A stretch of DNA of 64,000 nt, taken from contig AP025062.1 in the NCBI GenBank assembly GCA_036186865.1, positions 33,149,959-33,213,958 of the forward strand. The letters are read 5' to 3'. A model generated the notes under the pieces. The model was given only the letters and a program-made list of their open reading frames with translations. It had not been told where the DNA came from and ran no database searches. This document shows positions 44,623 to 56,626 of the stretch, one piece after another. Both the position numbers and the translations under genes were made by a program. The stretch's first letter is position 1. Each line of letters begins with the position of its first letter. This DNA is from Eustoma russellianum. Lineage: Eukaryota > Streptophyta > Magnoliopsida > Gentianales > Gentianaceae.

Positions 44623-45201
44623 GACTTTAGGGCCACATTTGGATGGAAAACTTCCTAGTACCTTTTGGACCTTTTCCTGCATAGAGAAAGATTTGCCAAG
44701 AGACTCAAGAGAATTATAGATGTTAGTCAATCGTAGATCCATATCAACAATAGACTCATTTGGCAATAATTTGAAAGACTCAAGTGTGGACATAAGCATA
44801 TTAATCTTGGACTCCTTTACTTGGCTAGTCCCTTCATGTTTCATCTCAAGAGTTCTCCACATCTCATGAGCACTAGAGCAATTAGATACGAAACTAGATT
44901 CACTTTTACTTAGCCCGTTTAAGAGTAATTGCATGGCTCTAGCATTCATACTTAGTCTCTTTTTGTTATCACTAGTGTATTCTTGTTTTGGTTTTACAAC
45001 CTTTAGTGTGACACCATGTACAGTAGATAATTTCAAAGGAACAAATGGACCGTCTTCTATAATAGACCATAGATCAATATCAATAGCTATAAGAAACAGT
45101 TTCATTCTAAGTTTCCATTGAATAGAGGACTCGCCATCAAAAAGAGGAGGCCTTTAACTCAACATAACTTCTTGTTCAGTGTTGAAGCTAGTGGTTGCCA
45201 T
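44623..45201 (-). pseudogene. Sire-2 gag, N-terminal part (UBN2 domain)
   Basis: The minus-strand start ATG at 45201 (MATTSFNTEQEVMLS) is followed by a stop and frame change, then RMKLFLIAIDIDLWSIIEDG, KRLSMNARAMQLLLNGLSKS, SNCSSAHEMWRTLEMKHEGT, KESKINMLMSTLESFKLLPN and LTNIYNSLESLGKSFSMQEK. It ends at the Gypsy target site GCTGT (44618-44622). The domain is the usual UBN2/retrotransposon gag of Copia. Confidence 0.88.
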
Positions 45202-45243
45202 CTCACTTAGATCGTTGGATCTTCTTGTTGTGAGTATGCCTAC

Positions 45244-45255
45244 ACTCTGATACCA
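45244..45255 (-). promoter_or_regulatory. Sire-2 primer-binding site
   Basis: The minus strand reads TGGTATCAGAGT, two bases after the 5' LTR. Eleven of twelve bases match the initiator-Met tRNA 3' end complement. Confidence 0.88.
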
Positions 45256-45257
45256 CT

Positions 45258-47679
45258 TGTAGGACCTGTAAGGCACCACTAGAAAGGAGGTTGAATAGTG
45301 GGTGCAGAAAATTTCATTTTTAAAAATGTTTTTACCCAAAACCCAACTTCTAAAAACAATATCTATTTTAAGGTCCTGTTTGAAAAGTTTAGAAAACTAG
45401 GTTAAAGGCCTTCAAAAATTATGAAATTTGGAGAGATTGTAGTCTCAGATGTTTTGAGTATCTCCTAAAAATTTCAGATCAAAATTCAACCTTTAACCCT
45501 TCGAAAAATCGTTTGTGGTTAGATTGCGCAAAACTGTCAGAAACAGTAGCCTGATTTGAAAAGTTTATTCCGATTAATCCGTGGCTCCAAATGGTCTAAA
45601 AATTTAATGACAAACCCCTAACTATATATATTTAAATATTCTGAAACAGTTTTGAAAAATTTCTTTGGAAAGTATGCCAAATATGTTCAAGTTCTCAATC
45701 TTTGCAAGTCTGAAAATCAGATTGCACTAGTCTCAGAACTATTTACGTTTGAATGACTTATACTTGTCCAAATGGGTTGAAACTTGCGCCAAATGAAACT
45801 TAAGAGATGTGGCTATGTTTCTGAAAAAGTTTACAATTTTTGAAATTCGTTTACTATTTTTAAGATTGCGATGAAATGGATGCAAAGTGCTAGAAATTAA
45901 AAGTACTATGCAGTAAAGTAAAGAACACAAGGAATTTTATACTAGTTCGGTTAAATCAACCTACTCCAGTCTTCGAGGACACCTTCCTTGGTTATCACTA
46001 AAAAATAACACCTTACCACAAGGTTTGCTGGAGTTACACCCCAACTCCAACCCTTCACAATCGAAACAAGCAATCACAATGATCACGAACACCACCACCG
46101 AGCGAATGAAGGTTTGATCACACCTTGATTAATCTTTTACAACAATGAGGCGTGTATGGTGGTATGAATAAAGCCTATACAATATGTTTGAATATAGATA
46201 CAATAGTCTTGAGAGAGAAGGAAGAAGAAAGAAATGTAGAAGAATTGAGTAGAGAGTCTTTTTGCACTTTAGAAATTGTGAGACTTGTCTTGCATTTTGT
46301 TTGCTCTTCTTCTGCTCCTTCTATTTCAAATTGGCCGCCCACCCTAGGGCATCTCTTCACCTTGGAAATTCTCTTTTAAGTCCTTGGAAGAATGCCTTAT
46401 ATAGATGTGACATCAACTTGCTTACTTGGCATAACTTGATTGGATGATTGTCTTGGCCTTGCTTACTTGGCACTTCTTGATTGGATGAGATTTATCATCA
46501 CTTGATGACTGTAAAAATCTGAGAATATCATTCAAAACATGTGCCAAAATAATAGTAAAAACCTTACCAAATATCATACAATTAATCCCAACTAATTTGC
46601 AAAGTAAATTGGTCTCCATTATGACCAAAAAATCGGCCACTTACATTGTCTCACATACTGAAATTTTCAGCATGTGCTAAATCTCAAGATTTTGAAATTA
46701 TTACCATATTATTACACATCAATCCCTTGAAAATGGAGAAGCGAATTGATCACAATTTAGAGACATAAATTCGGCCACCTTGAAGTCTCACATGCTGAAT
46801 TGTCAGTATGTGTTACATTTGTAACATAGTTTGAAATATTACCTTGTGTAGCGCCCTTCATTAAGTCACTAACCTTATGTAGTCCATTCTTCACCAATGA
46901 AGATGCCAACTGAGCTCCATATAAGTTTCACCAAGGCTGAGTAGGCATGCGATGTAGGCTTGAACATGTGCTGAATTTATTTTTGTAAACTTTGTAAAAT
47001 AATGCACAATAATTTTACACATATGGTATATTCCAATCATCCCTAATTTGAGTATGTATTGAATATGTAAAAAGCGTCTTGATACATGTTACATGTCATG
47101 GCAAAAACGTTCCATGTGTTGTGTTCGTAGAAAACCTAATTTTCGACTTTTGTCGATTACGCAATTTTTCTCCGATTAAATTCCAACTTTTTGCGCATGT
47201 TATATATATTATGTCACACATAATATACATAAAATTACTTTAATATTCAGCTCTAATGGATGATCAAAGTGGCACCTACATGTGCTCAAAATATGAATTT
47301 AGAATCTCCATAATTTGGCCTTAATTGGGGGTGATTTGTGTGTGCCAACATGGAATGATTTTATGGCTGAGTGTACCATGTAAGACACGAAATGTTTGGC
47401 CATTTTTGAAGAGTAGGGGCTGGCTATCTATATATGGCAAGTACGTGACACGTTAGCGAAGTTTCGGTAGTCACTCGATACGACAATTTTTGGTTTAGAA
47501 CCTTGTAACGTGTCGTTTTAATTTTTTCATCACCATGACTTATATCATATGATATAAGACATGAATATACTCATAAATATGAGGTAATTATAGTGGTGTT
47601 AGTTGACGTACGTTCGTAATATATATAACGTGTCGGTAGTACGTTGGAATATGTATGTATTGTGCCTTTTCAAAAAATA

Positions 47680-47710
<31 letters not shown>

Positions 47711-48068
47711 CGTGTGATTACAGACAAGAGGAGACTTTCCATTTCCATGTTTGTTGCCTTCATGCCTTCTCCAAATATTTCTTTATTTAATGAACTACTT
47801 TGTTCATTTAAGTAAGTACTTTACTTAATGAATTAGTTTAGTTCATTAATGGTGGCACCTGAAAATAGTTCAAACACAACAAATGTTTTCCAATTGATGT
47901 AAGCTTTAAAGCTTCATGGCTTGTTAGTATGGCAACATTGTATATAAAATATATAAGGCAAGTTTGTTGCAAAAACGTGTCAAGTCATAAAATGTGTCAT
48001 GCATTTCTTTAGCACAAGTTATTTAAATCATGCATTTTTGTGAATCACTCAAACTCTTTTTCTCAACA
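45258..48068 (-). repeat. Sire-2 5' LTR (right copy, 2811 bp)
   Basis: Partner of 26214-29046. A TATA box (TATATAAG on the minus strand) lies at 46396-46403, with the same site near 27355 in the left copy. A (TA)n run at 47685-47710 is longer than in the left copy. Confidence 0.9.
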
Positions 48069-48756
48069 AACAGATGAGGAATGGGCAGACATGGATAGAA
48101 AAACCCTTGCCGTCATCAGGTTCACTTTGTCTAAGAGCATGGCCTTCAACATTGTGAAAGAAACTACCGTTCAAGGGTTGATGAAATCTTTATCAAACAT
48201 GTATGAGAAACCTTCCGCATCTAATAAGGTATTTCTGATTAGACAGCTAGTTAATACTCGTATATGGAAAGGTGCATATGTTACTTCTCATGTGAATGAT
48301 TTCAATACTATCATGTCCCATTTGTTATCTGTTGATATTAAATTTGATGATGAAGTATAAGCACTACTACTCTTATCCTCATTATTGGAAGGTTGTTCAG
48401 GATCAATCACTGCCATTAGTAGTTCAACCGAAACCACTAAACTCACGTTCGAGGGCATTCGTGATTTCATCCTAGTAGAGGATATCAGGAGGAAAAGTAC
48501 AAGTGAATCATCCAGTGCTTTTCTTAGCACTGAGAGCAGAGGTAGAAGGAAAGAAAATGAGAATAACAGAGGAAGGTGTAAATCCAAAGGCAGGCGGGGA
48601 AATTCAAAAACAAGAAAGGAAAGAAACGACAACAAGTGCTGGAACTGCAATGAGAATGTGCACTTCAGGAGTCAGTGTCAGAAACCTACCATGGAAAGAG
48701 ACAAGAAAAAGGTGAATGTTGCCACAGCCTCCGATTCAGATGATGCATTGATATGA
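48069..48756 (+). pseudogene. Tnt1-like gag, C-terminal part
   Basis: Continues the gag after Sire-2: DEEWADMDRKTLAVIRFTLS, LSNMYEKPSASNKVFLIRQL, VNDFNTIMSHLLSVDIKFDD, then an in-frame stop at 48358-48360. A shifted frame carries SSTETTKLTFEGIRDFILVE, a basic Arg/Lys/Gly region and the CCHC zinc knuckle CWNCNENVHFRSQC (about 48640-48680). It forms the virus-like particle and binds RNA. Two lesions plus the insertion kill it. Confidence 0.85.
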
Positions 48757-48786
48757 TGTGTTGAGGATACAGTCGACTCCTAGATT

Positions 48787-49824
48787 ATGGACTCAGGAGC
48801 ATCATTTCATGCTATCTCAAGCTCGAGAAAGATGAAGAATCTAAGACAGAGCAACTTCGATGCTGTAAGTCTTGCTAATAACCAAACTTTGGATATTACT
48901 TGGGTAGGGGACATTGATTTGAAAACAACCTTGGGTACAGTTTGGACATTGAAAGATGTCAGGATAATTCCAAAATTAAGAAGGATGTTAATTTCCATTG
49001 GGCAATTAGATGACCAGGAGTACGATGTTCACTTCAGGAATGGACAACAGAGGGTCGTCAAGGGTAACATGGTAATTGCTAAGGGAAAGAAACGGGGTAC
49101 CTTGTATATGGTTGAAGTGCCTACAAGAGGTGTAAATGCAGTGGCCAAGGGGCTGAGTCCGTCCAGTTTGTGGCATCAACGACTCGGTCATATGAGTGAA
49201 AAAGGTATGAAAATGCTTGTTGCCAGAGGAAATCTTCCAGAATTGAAACAGGTCGAGTCTGAGTTCTGTAAACCATGCATCTTCGGCAAGGAAAAGAAGG
49301 TATCTGTTGTCAAGATAGACAAAGCACCAAAGACTCAGAAATTGGAGCTTTTTCACACAGACGTATACGGACCTACTCCAGTTGCTTCTTTGGGTGGTTC
49401 ACACTACTATGTCACCTTCATTGATGATTCAACACGCAAGGTTTGGGTTAAATTTCTCAAACATAAATCTGATGTTTTTAATACGTTTAAGAAATGGAAA
49501 ATTGCTCTTGAAAATGAAACTAATTTGAAGGTCAAGGCTTTGAAGTCTGACAATGTAGGAGAGTATGTTAGCCAGGAGTTCATCGACTACTGTGCTGAAC
49601 ATGGAATACAGATGATAAACACTGTTCCGGGCACACCTCAACAAAACAGGGTTGCAGAAAGAATGAACAGAACATTAAATGAAAGAGCCAGAAGCATGAG
49701 GTTAAATGCAGGGCTACCAAAAATGTTCTGGGCAGAAATAGTGAATACTGCGGCATATTTGATCAACCGAGGTTTATCGGTTCCATTGGGATTCAAAGTA
49801 CCACAAAAAGAATGGAAAGGGTAA
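48787..49824 (+). pseudogene. Tnt1-like protease and integrase
   Basis: A 345-codon open frame. Protease active site MDSGASFHAISSS, then LKDVRIIPKLRRMLISIGQL and GTLYMVEVPTRG. The pre-integrase zinc region is SLWHQRLGHMSEKGMKML with CKPCIFGK. The integrase core shows LELFHTDVYGPTPV (first Asp), YVTFIDDSTRKVWVKFLKHK, KALKSDNVGEYVSQEF (second Asp) and PQQNRVAERMNRTLNERARS (Glu). A stop at 49822-49824 breaks the frame before the integrase C-terminus, which continues to about 50024. The usual NGVAER is NRVAER here. Confidence 0.9.
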
Positions 49825-50573
49825 GAAATAAAATATAAGCACCGAAAAATCTTTGGGTGTAGTGCATATGATCTGGATCAAGATAGAGATAAGCTAGATG
49901 CAAAAGCCAAGAAGTATACCTTCATTGGCTATGGGTCCGATAAAATGGGCTACAGGCTTTGGGATTCAGAAAGCAGAAGAGTAGTCCGAAGCAAGCATGC
50001 TACGTTTAATGAGGATGAATTGTAAAAAGACGGAAAGGAATCAAACTCTAAGGTTCAGAAACAGCAGGTAGAGTTCGAGGCAGGAACTAGTAACCAGAAT
50101 GCTGAATCGGTCCCCGAACCGATTCCCGAACCAGAAACAAATGTCGACACAGTTCCAGAGTTAGAAGATAGTGGGAGTTCAGATTCAGAAGAACAGTCCC
50201 CACCATGGCAGCCTGGCCAGAATGATCATTGGGTTAGGAGATCCACCAGGGAAACAAAGCAGCCACAAAGATATGATCCTTCAGCAAACTTTATTCTCTT
50301 GACCGAGAATGGTGAACACGATAGCTACTTTGAAGCGGTCAAAATGAAAGATTCTCACCAGTGGGATAATACCATGAAGGAAGAAATGGGCTCTCTAGAG
50401 AAGAACAAAACTTGGGTTTTAGTCAAGTTTCCACAAGATAAGAGAGTGCTACAGAATAAATGGGTCATCGCGGTCATGGAAGAACACGATGGGTCTAAAC
50501 GGTACAAAGGCCGTTTAGTTGTCAAAGGATTTCAACCGAAAAGGGGGTTTATTATGATGAAATCTTCTCTCTA
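49825..50573 (+). pseudogene. Tnt1-like integrase C-terminus, spacer and RT start
   Basis: The reading frame continues with FGCSAYDLDQDRDKLDAKAK, FIGYGSDKMGYRLWDSESRR, a stop at about 50023, and an acidic Glu/Ser/Pro spacer (50040-50210). The RT N-terminus follows: SYFEAVKMKDSHQWDNTMKE, EEMGSLEKNKTWVLVKFPQD, KNKW-equivalent LQNKWVIAVMEEHDG and RYKGRLVVKGFQPKRG. A frameshift near 50555 ends it. Confidence 0.85.
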
Positions 50574-51806
50574 GTGGTGAAGATGACTACCATCAGGTTG
50601 GTTCTTAGTATTGTAGCAGAGCACTTGCATATAGAGCAACTAGATATCAAGACAGCATTTTTACATGGTGATCTAGATGAAGATATTTGCATCTTACAGC
50701 CTGAAGGGTTCCAGGTTGTTGGGGAAGACAATTGGGTCTGCAAGTTGAAAAAGAGTTCATATGGTCTTAAACAGGCGCCTAGGCAGTGGTACCTGAAGTT
50801 TGATAACTTCATGGAGAGGTCGGGGTTTAAAAGATGCTAGATGGATCATTGTTGCTATCTGAAGAAATTCTGCAACTCTTATATCATCTTATTGCTATAT
50901 GTTGATGATATGTTGATTGTAGGATCTGATATGAAAGAAATTAGCAAGTTGAAGAAACAAATGTCCCAGGAATTTGAAATGAAAGACTTGGGTCCAGCCA
51001 GACAGATACTTGGAATGAGCATCACCAGAAACAAGAAGGATGGTTCTCTAACACTATCATAGGCGAAATACATAGGGAAGGTGTTAGAGAGATTCAAGAT
51101 GAATAATGAGAAAACCAAGCCGAGAAACACTCCATTGGGAAGCCACATAAATCTCACCAAAGATCAGTCTCCCAAATCTGAAGAAGAAAGAACAGAGATG
51201 ACCAAAGTTCCATATGCATCAGTTGTTTGGAGCCTCATGTATGCCATGGTATGCACTCCACTAGATATTGCTCATGCCGTGGGTGTTGTAAGTTGTTTAA
51301 TGTTAGATTCGGGCAGAGAACATTGGGAAGGGGTTAAATGGATACTTAGATATCTGAAAGGTACTTAGAAAATGGGGTTATGTTTCAGAGGGAAAGATGC
51401 TATACTCAAGGGCTATGCAGATGTTGATCTAGGTGGTTGTAAAGGAATGTTTAAAAGCACTACAGGTTATGTCTTTACAGTAGGAGATACAGCAGTAAGC
51501 TATATGTCCAAACTTCAGAAAAGTGTGGCATTGTCTACGGCAGAGGCCAGTAAAGAACTAGTTTTGTTAAAAACTTTTCTTGAAAAGTTAGGAAAACAGC
51601 AGGCTGATTACTCATTGTATCGTGACAATGAGAGTGCGGTTAAACTAGCGAAAGATCGAATCTATCATGGGAAGACTAAGCACATCGGGATGAGGTATCA
51701 CTTCGTGAGGGGATTGATCAGTGAAGGAACAATCATCTTGAAGAACATCTCAGGTGCTAAGAATCCACCAGAATGTTCACCAAGTCTGTGGTGCTGGATA
51801 AGCTGA
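50574..51806 (+). pseudogene. Tnt1-like reverse transcriptase and RNase H
   Basis: Broken by stops at 50838-50840, 51060-51062 and 51366-51368. Landmarks: TTIRLVLSIVAEHLHIEQLD, IKTAFLHGDLDEDI (motif A), WVCKLKKSSYGLKQAPRQWY, IILLLYVDDMLIVGSDM (catalytic YVDD intact), KDLGPARQILGMSITRNKKD and a YASVVWSLMYAMVCTPLDIA block (Arg of TRPDI lost). RNase H shows LKGYADVDLGGC, KSTTGYVFTVGDTAVSYMSK, KSVALSTAEASKELV (AEAEY altered to AEASK), YRDNESAVKLAKDRIYHGKT and KHIGMRYHFVRGLI. The 3' tail is frameshifted. Confidence 0.9.
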
Positions 51807-51954
51807 AGCTGTGCATCGCTTCAGCTGGCCTGCAGGTTAACTGAAGAGAAGGCCAGGGTAACTAGGAAGGAGTTAAAATTAAAAGTTCTTACAGAAATAC
51901 AGATGTACAGTTGAAGCACAGGTGAAGATTGTTCCGTGGCTTCAAGTGGGAGAT

Positions 51955-52330
51955 TGTTGAGTGTGAAGCCATGGACCACTCTTTGGGTTGGTCAAAAGAG
52001 GTAGATAAAGTGGTAGAAAAACAAGGATACATGATTTAAGGCAATAGCTAGAAAGCCATGTTTTATGGAGCCATGATTTAAGGCAATTGCTAGAAAGTCA
52101 TGTTTTGTGGGATTTTTTTATTACTACTAGCCTTTATCAATCTCTATATAAAGAGATGCTCTTGGATTTGTAAGATACACCATTCTAAAAACCAAGAATA
52201 ATGCACTCCTAGTTACCCTGTGGATGTAGGTCAGATCCCAGACCGAACCACGTTAAATCTCTTGTGTTCTATTTCGTTTTTAGTTCTTGTTAAATCTTGT
52301 GTGTGTTTGACTGAGCTTCAAATCCTAACA
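51955..52330 (+). repeat. Tnt1-like 3' LTR (376 bp)
   Basis: Partner of 25384-25744. Preceded by the PPT AAGTGGGAGAT (51944-51954) and followed by the target copy GCTTT. Confidence 0.9.
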
Positions 52331-52335
52331 GCTTT

Positions 52336-52794
52336 CACGTCCTTCTACATCCCATGCAACCGAAAACCCTCATGCAGAAGCAAAGCCAGATATCTTTCCT
52401 CGAGAAATTTAAAACTGACTTACAGGTTCAAGAGAAGCAGGACACTGGTTGATTGCATTTAGATCCTGATAATGCTATTGTGATAAGAAAGAACACTGAA
52501 GATCCTGAGGCATGCCAGTGTTCGGATTCTGATGTTGGACATCAGGGGGACCAACAATTGTCATATGATGAAAATACACGCACAACATTTCTACAGCAGA
52601 TGAACATAGCGTCATAGCTTATTGGAAAGCGCCTTTTAAATATAACAATTTCTTTGGATGATGAAGGGATCTTACAGGCTCTTAGCAGCCCAACTATATC
52701 AGATACTGAGGATTTCATCCTGGTGGCACCCAGACGAAGACGAAGGGCGATAAAGGACTTTCCCACGTGGCCGCCTTCTATTGTAGTGACATGA
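52336..52794 (+). pseudogene. LINE-B ORF1, 3' part
   Basis: Resumes after the second GCTTT. It is low-similarity coding with stops (near 52452 and 52617), ending SPTISDTEDFILVAPRRRR then RAIKDFPTWPPSIVVT and a stop at 52792-52794. The PRRRRRA stretch is basic and may serve in RNA binding or nuclear localisation (inference). The ORF2 ATG follows 40 bp downstream. Confidence 0.65.
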
Positions 52795-52834
52795 AGTGCA
52801 TCACGTGTTGAACTTTTACATCAGATAATTCTCA

Positions 52835-55800
52835 ATGAATGTGCTTATTTGGAATGTGGGAGGACTTCGTACCTCGCTCGATCGGTTAATATTGTTGTTG
52901 TGTCAACATCACGTTCAATTATTAACAATTATTGAACCAAAACAACGAGAGTCTAAGCTCAATTATTATCGTTTGAAAATTGCATACGATGCAGTACTAG
53001 CTACTTGTGGAGGCAACATTTGGTTATTAGGGAAATCATCCAACATGTATTTTCATTTGGTTGAGCATGGCGAGCAAACATCATTATTGTGTTTCACTTT
53101 GCGTCAAATACAACAGCCTTTCAACTGGTCCGTTGTTTACGACAAACATACGATTTTGGAAAGGAAATTACTATGGGATTCTTTGGTTAACACCTTTCAA
53201 CGAATTTCAGACCCTTGGGTGGTTGGAGGCAATTTTAATACTTTCTTAAATCTAGATGGACATCGAGGTCGAACCATGCCAAATCTTCAATCACTTGAGG
53301 ATTTTAATACACGTCTTCATGATTGTCAACTGCAGCAAATTACAGTTGTGAGGTCTCTGTTTACCTAGGCTAGGGGCACGGCCAAGGTCGTGTTTTGCGC
53401 CGTCTGGATAGGTTGCTATGTAGTCCTTCGTTTGCAGATTTGTTTACAGATATTGTGGTTTATAATTTACCACGAGCAACATCGGATCATTCACCATTAA
53501 AATGTAGTCTCAATCAGACAAGATCCGTGACACCATTCAGATATTTAAATTCTTGGGCTTTGCATGATGATTTTCTTTTATTTGTGGACTCTCAGTGGAA
53601 GACTTACCCAATGATAGGGGGAATGCGAGAAATTTATCATAAGCTGCGTCTTTTAAAAAGTGACCTTAGAAAATGGAATAAACATACCATTGGAAATATC
53701 TTTAGTAAGGCGGTAGAGGCAGAATGGAATTATTCCAGAAAGGAGGCAGCTTCGATAACTGTCCTAGTCAGAAAAATTGGGCAGCTTTCTTTTTAGCCCA
53801 GGGTCAGCTATTGAAAGCCAATAAAAGAGTAGGTATCCTTGTGGTTGCAGAAGGCTCGTATTCGTTGGATGAATGAAGGGGAGCCAAACACAGCTTACTT
53901 TCATGCATTAGTAAAGGACAAGTTTCAGCACCAACGTATAAGACAATTAATTGATCAAACATGAGCATTGATTGATGATACTGAGTCCCTAGCAAAAGCT
54001 GCGGTAGAATTTTTCCAGCAACTGTTTACACATGATACTGTAGTTGATGTGGATGATTTTTTGCAACCAATTCCGTCCTTGGTAAATTCAGAAGATAATG
54101 GGATGTTAATGGCTATTCCGGATTTGGATGAAGTCAAAGCTGCGGTATGGAGTCTAAGTCCGAATAGTGTGGCAGGCTCGGATGGGTATAATGGTCATTT
54201 TTTCAAAACATGTTGGGATATTCTAAAATATGATATCTTATGTGTTGTACAAGAATTCTTTTTAAGGATTCCACCGCCTCAGGTAATGTGTTCGTCTCTT
54301 ATTACTTTGATACCAAAAAAAGAGAATCTGACAACTTATGCAGACTTCAGGCCGATTTGTCTTTCGAATTTCATAAGGTCGTTACAAGGGTGATTGCAAC
54401 TCGTTTATCTACATTACTTCTGCAACTAACGGAGCAAATAGGATTCTTGAAGGGTCATGACATTAGTGAACATGTTCTCATGGCAAATGAAATGGTGCAT
54501 ATGATTGATAGGAAAACACGTGGAGCAAATGTCATGATAAAACTGGATATGGCAAAAGCTTTTGACCTGGTTAATTGGCATTATCTTGAGTCCATACTTC
54601 GATGCTTTTGGTTTCATAATTGATTTATATGGATTTTGATGAATAACATGCAATCTTCAAAGCTTTCAGTGATGTTTAATGGTACATCATATGACTTCTT
54701 TTTGCCTACGCCAGGAGTAAAACATGGTGACCTGCTATCATCATTGTTGTTTATTTTGAGCTCAGAAGGTTTTACTAGGGGTCTTAAACATCTTTCCAAA
54801 TTGGATCGCTGCATGGATTTCCACCAGTCGGGTGTCTGTCGTATCCCATTTGGCTTATGCAGACGACCTACTTATCTTTCTTAATAGATCAATTCAAAAT
54901 CTGAAGACATTTCAAAAGTTTCTTACATCGTATCAGAATGCATCGGGTCAATTAGTGAACTACAGTAAAAGTCAGTTTGTCACAAGTTCATACATTTCTT
55001 CCCGTGCTTTATCTGGTATTGGTACGGTCCTATGTATACAGCCATCTTCATTAGCAATCAAATATCTTGGGTCTTATCTGTACATAGGGATCAATCGAGC
55101 TCGCTATTGCACTTCTCTTCTACAGCATTTTGATGCTAAGTTAATGGGTTTGGCTCGCCATTTGCTTATGCCAGGTGGTAGATTGACTTTGCTTAGATCG
55201 GTTTTAACCGCAATTCCATTACATATAATGGCAGCTGCGAGATTGCCTAAGAGTGTGCTGACTGCTCTCAACAAGAAAATGTCTCATTTCATTTGGGGAT
55301 CACGTTATCACTGGGTTTCATGGACATCAGTATGTGTACTAGAAGCAGAGGGCAAAATGGGTATTATAAGTCTTCCGCTGATACAACAAGCATATGACTG
55401 TAAACTATGGTGGAATTACCGTACTAAAGACACAATTTGGTCTTCCTATATGAGGCTACGTTACGGGGTTCAGTCTGATTACAATCCAAGAATATATGAT
55501 TCACCTGGATGGAAACACACTTGTTCCATTCACTCGATTTGTTTACACCTTTCTACTGGAGTGGATGATCCGGAATAGGTTTCATCATCTCGAGCACGCT
55601 TGCTATCACATAGATATATTTGGTGGCAACGATTGCCATCATCTGCCCCAGTATTTTTATATGGAGTTTATGCCATCGAGCATTACCATATGAAGACAAT
55701 CTTACTCGGTTTACAAGTATTTGTCCGACTATTTCTCCATTCTGTAAGATGAGCTCAGCCACCATAGATCATATTTTCCTCTGATGCTATATTGTAAAGG

Positions 55801-56626
55801 ATGTATGGCTAAGATTCTCCTGGATATTGGACGGTCTGTTACATTTTAAGGCTAATATTCGGATGCACCTGTTAAAATGGTGGTTATCTTCTACATCTCG
55901 CTCTATTATTGGCCATTTCCGAGTCATCGCTCCAATTATGATCGATTGGGCTATATGGAAAGTTTATACCAATGCAGTCTATGGGTCAATTGAGGTGCAT
56001 CCTTCCAGTATTTATAACATGGCACGCCAATTGTGTTATGATTGGTCGCATACATTGTCAGGAACAAAACAAGCGGACAACATTCCAATCCTCATCTCTA
56101 ATGGACTTTATGCAAAATTGCGATCTAAACCGGTTGCCATTATGAAATGGGAACTCCCACCATCAGGGAAGTTAAAGCTCAATGTGGATGCTTCTGCGGG
56201 AGAAACTAATGCTTCTGCTAAGGCAGTTTTGCAAAACTGTACAGGGAAAATGGTTGCAGCGATTTCATACATCCTACCATGCCTTCCTCTTCTACGTGCA
56301 GAAATTCAGGCTATGTTACATAGCCTAATATACTTCGGACAATTGCACCATGGCATTTTAATTGAATCAGACTATAAGTACGCCACATAAGCACCAGATG
56401 CTTTTCTATCTTCGCTTCCTGAGTATATGTGTTTGCATAAGTTCTTATGGCTCACCAGAAGCAGTATTCGACATGTACCGCGAGAGGTGAATATGGTTGC
56501 ACATCATTTAGCGCAACATGCATGTATAAATCCTTTAACCACATTATACTTCTCCTCTGATTCACTTCCACCTCTGGCATGTGGATTTTATTATACTAAT
56601 TCAACAACACATGTCTTACGAGTATA
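52835..56626 (+). pseudogene. LINE-B ORF2: endonuclease, reverse transcriptase, zf-RVT, RNase H
   Basis: ATG at 52835 (MNVLIWNVGGLRTSLDRL). The endonuclease shows LTIIEPKQ (catalytic Glu), DPWVVGGNFNTFLN, where the GDFN motif has Asp replaced by Asn, and RATSDHSPL. After frame changes the RT shows NSVAGSDGYNGHFF, YADFRPICLSNF, IGFLKGHDISEHVLMANEMV, VMIKLDMAKAFDLVNWHY (motif A) and SHLAYADDLLIFLN (YADD box, about 54850). A long open frame 54832-55578 carries the thumb and zf-RVT start (HFIWGSRYHWVSW, SPGWKHTCSIHS). RNase H spans about 56140-56600 (ELPPSGKLKLNVDASAG, ISYILPCLPLLRAEI, HVPREVNMVAHHLAQH). Several stops make it inactive, but it is the best preserved of the five LINE copies here. 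Confidence 0.9.

Larger units (their letters stand above)
26214..48068 (-). mobile_element. Sire-2: Sirevirus-like Copia inserted in the Tnt1-like gag
   Basis: LTRs are 26214-29046 and 45258-48068 (plus-strand boundaries TGTAGAACCTGTAAGG/TGTAGGACCTGTAAGG and CTCAACA). Flanks AAAAG (26209-26213) and AACAG (48069-48073) form a target duplication with one mismatch. The PBS is adjacent to the right LTR, and PPT ATCAAAAGAGGGAGAT (minus strand) is adjacent to the left LTR. The interior reads gag, protease, integrase, RT, RNase H on the minus strand. Gag is interrupted by the long-LTR Gypsy element at 33741-44617. Without that the element is about 11 kb. Confidence 0.9.
25384..52330 (+). mobile_element. 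Tnt1-like Copia element inserted in LINE-B ORF1
   Basis: LTRs 25384-25744 and 51955-52330 start TGTTGAGTG and end CTTAACA/CCTAACA. The target duplication is perfect: GCTTT at 25379-25383 and 52331-52335. A PPT (AAGTGGGAGAT) touches the right LTR. Gag-Pol is a single-frame type in the order gag, protease, integrase, RT, RNase H, with landmarks of the Tnt1/Tork-type plant Copia lineage. The gag is split by Sire-2 at 26214. Without the nested DNA the element is about 5.1 kb. Confidence 0.9.
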
